From assembly GCA_035533295.1 (NCBI GenBank), contig DATLUA010000062.1, positions 1 to 12,022 on the forward strand: DNA of 12,022 nt, in the 5' to 3' direction. Each line of letters starts with the position of its first letter. Positions within the stretch are counted from its first letter, which is position 1. The notes under the pieces were generated by a model, which made no database searches, was not told where the DNA came from, and saw nothing but the letters and a program-made list of their open reading frames with translations. Positions 8,321 through 12,022 of the stretch are shown piece after piece. A program made the position numbers and the translations under genes. Origin of the DNA: JAGWJU01 sp035533295. GTDB taxonomy: Bacteria > Elusimicrobiota > Elusimicrobia > UBA1565 > UBA9628.

Positions 8321-9499
8321 CTAATAGACCCAGCCGGGGACGCCGCTGCTGTCGAGCGGCCCGCCCTGCGGCTTGGCGTTGGCCGGCGGCGAGACCGGGA
8401 TGCGCTGCTCCAAGTTGGGCGCGGGATTAGGCAGGCTGCCGGTGGGAAGCTCGAAATTCTGGGAGCGGGGCTGGGCCTGCCGTCCCGAGGAAACCACGCT
8501 TCCGAACCGGAACCCCAGCGTGGCGTACTGCAGGTTGTTCAGCGGGCCGCTCATGGCCCAGGCGTAGTCCAGGGAAAAGTCGCGCCATTTGACGCCGAAG
8601 CCCAAGGTCAGGCCCAGGGCCTGCTGGTGCAGCTGGTAGCCCAGGCGAAAAGCGAAGCCCAGCGGAAGCGCGCACTCGAGGCCCGTGTTGGCGTACCACA
8701 TCCGCTCGTGCATCAGCCACTCTCCATCCGCGGCCAGAAGCAGCTTGGCCCAACGTCCGGCCGCGAACCTGTAGGCCGCGCCGCCGCGGAAGGTGGTGGG
8801 CAGGGGATCGGAGGCCGCGATGTACTTCAAGCTCCCTCCCACGTTCAACGCCGAGAGGCCGAAGCTCAGGCCCAAATCCGGAATGACGCCTAGATATCCG
8901 GCGTCGCCGGAAAAAGTCTGCGCGTGGTACTGCTGGACCAAGGTCGAGCGGATGAATTTCCCGGTCACGCCGATGAAATTATTCATCTGGTGCTCGGCGG
9001 CGTCATCCTGGCCGGACGGGAAGGAAACCTTGCCGATGCTCTCGGCATAGGAGACGCCGGCGATGATATCCGAACCCGCGCTCATGGAGTTGCTGCTCAA
9101 GAACGAGCCGTCGGGATTGGTCTTGTTGACCTGGATGGTGCCGTCCTGGGAATAGACCACGTTGGCGCCCACGCTGGCATAGCCCGAACCGGAAACCCCG
9201 GAAAACGAGATGGGCGCCGCGTAGGCGATGTTTTGCAGGGTGTTGCCGGCCAGGCCCGAGTAGAAAGTCCCCTGCACTTCCTGGGACTCGAGCAGGCTGA
9301 TGCCCGCGGGATTGTAGTAGAGCGCCTCCGGGTCGTCCGCCACGGCCGTGAAGGCGCCTCCCATGCCCAGGGCGCGCGCGCCCAGCGGAATCTCGAGGAC
9401 GGATTCCGCGGTCACGCCGGGGTTGGCCTGGCCAAAGGCCAAGCCTCCGGCCAGAACCGGAAGAGCCAGCGCCGCCCAAACAAGTTGTCGTGTTCTCAT
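8321..9499 (-). CDS. PorV/PorQ-family outer-membrane beta-barrel protein
   Basis: Outer-membrane barrel of the PorV/PorQ (UPF0164-like) group. From ATG 9499 it is 392 residues. Residues 1-23 are a signal peptide (AFG, likely cut before QA). The family signature follows at about 40-68: GARALGMGGAF, then TAVADDPEALYYNPAGI. Repeated amphipathic strands (alternating hydrophobic and polar residues, many Gly/Tyr) run to about 333. The last strand is YATLGFRFG, and an unusual Pro/Gln-rich 59-residue tail continues to the C-terminus GWVY. In Bacteroidetes, PorV carries type IX cargo at the outer membrane. The TTG at 9514 would add five residues (MPHGI) and is a poorer start. No Shine-Dalgarno is obvious before the ATG. 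It lies 31 nt downstream of a protease gene on the same strand, so they are probably cotranscribed. Family identity is firm; a transport role is inferred. Confidence 0.88.
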   Translation of the reverse strand: MRTRQLVWAALALPVLAGGLAFGQANPGVTAESVLEIPLGARALGMGGAFTAVADDPEALYYNPAGISLLESQEVQGTFYSGLAGNTLQNIAYAAPISFSGVSGSGYASVGANVVYSQDGTIQVNKTNPDGSFLSSNSMSAGSDIIAGVSYAESIGKVSFPSGQDDAAEHQMNNFIGVTGKFIRSTLVQQYHAQTFSGDAGYLGVIPDLGLSFGLSALNVGGSLKYIAASDPLPTTFRGGAAYRFAAGRWAKLLLAADGEWLMHERMWYANTGLECALPLGFAFRLGYQLHQQALGLTLGFGVKWRDFSLDYAWAMSGPLNNLQYATLGFRFGSVVSSGRQAQPRSQNFELPTGSLPNPAPNLEQRIPVSPPANAKPQGGPLDSSGVPGWVY

Positions 9500-9530
9500 G
9501 ATGCCATGCGGCAACGTCTATGCCGAACGA

Positions 9531-12022
9531 CTACTTAACGACGACGATCTTCTGCGTCTTTGAAATCCCCGGCCCGTTGATGTGGAGCAGATAAACGCCG
9601 CTGGCCACGGTCGAACCGCGCAGGTTCTTGCCGTACCAATCGACGGAGCCCTGCCCCGCGGGCTCGTCCGAGTCCAAGAGCGTCTCCACGAGCGTTCCGC
9701 TCAAGGTGTAGAGCTTGAGCGAAACGTGCCCGGGGCTCTGCAGCTGGTATTTAATCGTGGTTTTCTGCCCCTGCAAAGGATCGAAAACGTTGTTCCAGGC
9801 CTGCATGTCCGTCGTGTCGCCCGTCAGATTAAGAGCGTCGGAAAGGCCGAAGGAAACCGTATCGTTGAGGCTGTCGGTCCCGAAGATTTCCACTGAAACG
9901 GAGCCGACCGCGGGGTAGCGCGCCGCGAACCCCGGCTGTATCTGCAGCTTCCCGCTCATGGAGCCGGAAGCGTCCGCGGTGGAAATGACCGCCAAATAGG
10001 AGGGATTCTCGTTGGTCTGGGTCTCGGCCATGATGTCCTGGCCCTGGTCGCGCAGTTGAGCGTAGGCGAAGCCGTACGTCGGCGTCGAGCCGGAAACCGG
10101 CGTGGCCACGTCGAAGCTGATGACGTCGTTGTCGTATGAAGCGTTGATGATCTGGCTGTTCAAGGCGCCCGCGGCGCTGTAGGAAACCATCAGCGTGTAA
10201 GGCTGGGGATTATTGACTCCGCTGTTGGAATTGTTTTCCGTGGGAGAAGCCGCGATGCGGACGTAAAAGTGATTGGCGCTTGGATTGGTATAGGAGAGAA
10301 CAACCTGCTGCTGGGTCGTAGTGCAGTCCTGCGCGCTGCACACCTGCACGCCGCCGGGGAATCCCGTGCCCACGCCGTTCAAGGCGGGCTGAACGTCGGC
10401 CACCACGTCATGATCGCGGCCGAAAAGCGTGATCCCGTAAGCGGAGTAATAGCCCTGGCCGTCCGAAGACGCCGGCAGCGTCAGCGTGATTTCCACTGGG
10501 CCGGGCCCCGCGCCGAAGGTGTAGAAGTTCGTCTGCCCGGCCGTCGCGATGCTCCCCTGGACGCTCGGCGTCGTGGAGACGTCGATGGCGCTCTCGAATC
10601 CCTGGCCGCCGGATAAGCCGCTGATCCCATGAGCCGTGAAGGCGTAGTCTACATAGCCCTGCAGATTGCTCGCGCTGACTCCCGCGGCGGCGCAGGCCGG
10701 CAGGGACGCCGAGGCAGAGCCGTAGTTCTGCGCCGCGGCGTCCAGCGCGTCCTGGAATTCGCTGAAGCTCTCGGGGTAGGACAGCAGCGCCGTAAACTCC
10801 AGCTGATTGGCGCAGTCGACGCCGGAAGCGCTGCTGGCGCCCAACAGTTGGCGGCGGATGTCCCAAAGCGCCTGGCTCAAGAACAGGCTGTCCGTGTGGA
10901 TTTCTCCGGTCCAGTCGTTGCTCGTTCCGGACTTCAGAACGTCGCAATGGGGGCCTTCGGCGCATGAAACGCAGGACGCCGAGCCGGGGCAGTTGCCCCA
11001 CTGCGTGGAATTGTCGTCAAGCTCGCGTAGCGGCGTGGAGCCGTAGCCCAACTGCTGGAGCACGTAGGCCGCGATGTTCGGATCGCCCAAGGAGCTCGCG
11101 GACCAATAATCGGCGTTGGCCTCGGAAATGGCTCCGGCCTGGCCGAAATTCTGGATGTTCCAAATCTTCTGCACGACGTAGTGCGTGTACTCGTGGTGCG
11201 AAACCGTGGCGTCGTCCGCGAACATGTCCGAGGGCAGCGAGTCCAGGCTGTCGCCGAAGAACAGGTCGTCGTGGGCCGGATCGTAGAACGCGTCGGTGAG
11301 GTTGTTCACCAGGGCCAGGGCCGTAGTCGGCTTGAGCGTGATGCCGGTGGACCCCAAAGCTGCCATCGTGTTGGCGAAATAATCGTGCATCTCATTCAAC
11401 TGGTAGTAGAGGCTGATTTCGCTGTGCATGCCGTTGTACGTATAGGAAGACGGCCACCAAGTCAGGTTATCCGAGGCTCCGGAAAGGTTCGGGTTGCTCA
11501 GCACCAGGCAGCTCGACGTCGCCACGTCAAAGCCGTAGCCGCCCGAGCCGCCGCCGGCCGCGTCAAGCTCCAGGACCATCTTCTGACCGACTCCCATCGC
11601 GCCCTTAAACGAGGCGGGGTAGGTGCCCACGTAATCCGCGATGGGGTTCCCGAAGGAGTCGAAAGCCGTCAGCTGATCGTCTTGCAGGATGCCGCTGGCC
11701 TCGCCGCCGCTACCGCTGCTGTTAAAGCCCTGGTTGGAATAAATGCCCACGTTGAGCTCGGAGAAAACGGGCAGGAACTCGACCGCGTTGGGAGCCAGGG
11801 CGCTGACGTTGATGGTGGCGAAAGAAATCGAATACGGCGCGTAGGGATGCGGCGAGGACAGCGGCGTGGAAACGATCTGCCACGAGGCGCCGTTATTCTC
11901 ATAGTGGGCGTTGGGGCCCTGGAAATTGGCCACGCTGACGTAGGAGCCTTGAAGGGTCGTGAAAACTTCGGCGGGCCCCGTGAGACCGGAATAGGCGCCG
12001 CTCGCATCGGTCGTGGCGCAAT
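9531..12022 (-). CDS. Secreted M36/M4-like zinc metalloprotease with C-terminal FlgD/T9SS-like domain (partial)
   Basis: The gene is open through the right edge, so the signal peptide and any propeptide are missing; 829 residues are visible, numbered from the edge. The catalytic helix HEYTH is at 276-280 and the likely third zinc ligand E300 (AISEANADYW) follows 20 residues later, as in gluzincins. GEIHTDSLFLSQALWDIR (about 372-389) resembles the C-terminal helix of M36 fungalysin-type peptidases. Between them is a Cys-rich loop (four Cys at 344-359). A PPC-like beta domain is likely at about 474-614 (SIATAGQTNFYTFGAG). The last about 88 residues form a FlgD-Ig or T9SS-sorting-like module: NNVFDPLQGQKTTIKYQLQ, SLKLYTLSGTLVETLL, VDWYGKN, ASGVYLLHI, ending KIVVVK. 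It should be exported and act outside the cell or on its surface. The downstream gene is PorV-like, which supports type IX-like export. M36 versus M4 and the substrate are not settled. Confidence 0.87.
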   Translation of the reverse strand, partial: CATTDASGAYSGLTGPAEVFTTLQGSYVSVANFQGPNAHYENNGASWQIVSTPLSSPHPYAPYSISFATINVSALAPNAVEFLPVFSELNVGIYSNQGFNSSGSGGEASGILQDDQLTAFDSFGNPIADYVGTYPASFKGAMGVGQKMVLELDAAGGGSGGYGFDVATSSCLVLSNPNLSGASDNLTWWPSSYTYNGMHSEISLYYQLNEMHDYFANTMAALGSTGITLKPTTALALVNNLTDAFYDPAHDDLFFGDSLDSLPSDMFADDATVSHHEYTHYVVQKIWNIQNFGQAGAISEANADYWSASSLGDPNIAAYVLQQLGYGSTPLRELDDNSTQWGNCPGSASCVSCAEGPHCDVLKSGTSNDWTGEIHTDSLFLSQALWDIRRQLLGASSASGVDCANQLEFTALLSYPESFSEFQDALDAAAQNYGSASASLPACAAAGVSASNLQGYVDYAFTAHGISGLSGGQGFESAIDVSTTPSVQGSIATAGQTNFYTFGAGPGPVEITLTLPASSDGQGYYSAYGITLFGRDHDVVADVQPALNGVGTGFPGGVQVCSAQDCTTTQQQVVLSYTNPSANHFYVRIAASPTENNSNSGVNNPQPYTLMVSYSAAGALNSQIINASYDNDVISFDVATPVSGSTPTYGFAYAQLRDQGQDIMAETQTNENPSYLAVISTADASGSMSGKLQIQPGFAARYPAVGSVSVEIFGTDSLNDTVSFGLSDALNLTGDTTDMQAWNNVFDPLQGQKTTIKYQLQSPGHVSLKLYTLSGTLVETLLDSDEPAGQGSVDWYGKNLRGSTVASGVYLLHINGPGISKTQKIVVVK

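Noticed and set aside
9501..9530. Separate promoter between the protease and PorV-like genes
   Set aside because: No recognisable -35/-10 pair on the - strand in this 31-nt gap; more likely the genes are cotranscribed.

Overview
The window is a gene-dense, GC-rich stretch of bacterial chromosome with strong G/C preference at third codon positions. It holds eight protein-coding genes, one of them cut by the right edge, and no RNA gene, CRISPR array, transposase or phage gene that I can see. Signal peptides, a lipoprotein with a BamE-like fold, a PorV/PorQ-type outer-membrane barrel and a protease with a FlgD/T9SS-like C-terminal domain point to a diderm (outer-membrane) bacterium. Alanine/proline-rich secreted N-termini on a membrane protein, and a PorV-like barrel beside a protein with a FlgD-Ig-like tail outside an obvious Bacteroidetes background, make Elusimicrobiota or a similar candidate phylum my best guess. 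This is inference from style, not from a marker gene.

Left part (1-1723, + strand): a leader with a GC hairpin; an unrecognised 302-residue protein with a ParB-like DGHHK motif (196-1104); and a small zinc-ribbon protein with one membrane helix (1160-1723) driven by a promoter so close to its ATG that the mRNA is probably leaderless. Next (1728-4152, - strand) is a two-gene operon: an M24 Xaa-Pro aminopeptidase (PepP-like), whose 3' end overlaps the start of an exported PGRP/Amidase_2 N-acetylmuramoyl-L-alanine amidase. The amidase and zinc-ribbon genes converge with only 4 nt between stop codons.

Middle (4153-8309, + strand): a 145-nt divergent promoter region with an 11-bp direct repeat and an inverted repeat. 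It is followed by an unusual secreted-type MscS-family protein carrying two successive MscS-like pore/beta modules, then typA/bipA (overlapping it by 14 nt), then a small BamE/SmpA-like lipoprotein with a perfect Shine-Dalgarno.

Right part (8321-12022, - strand): transcription runs from a large gluzincin metalloprotease (HEYTH, M36/M4-like, N-terminus outside the window) into a PorV/PorQ-family outer-membrane protein. The protease ends in a FlgD-Ig/T9SS-sorting-like domain, so the pair looks like a type IX-like secretion cargo encoded beside its outer-membrane shuttle. This is the most interesting functional association in the window. The other main points are the duplicated MscS module and the repeated placement of -10 boxes a few bases from start codons.
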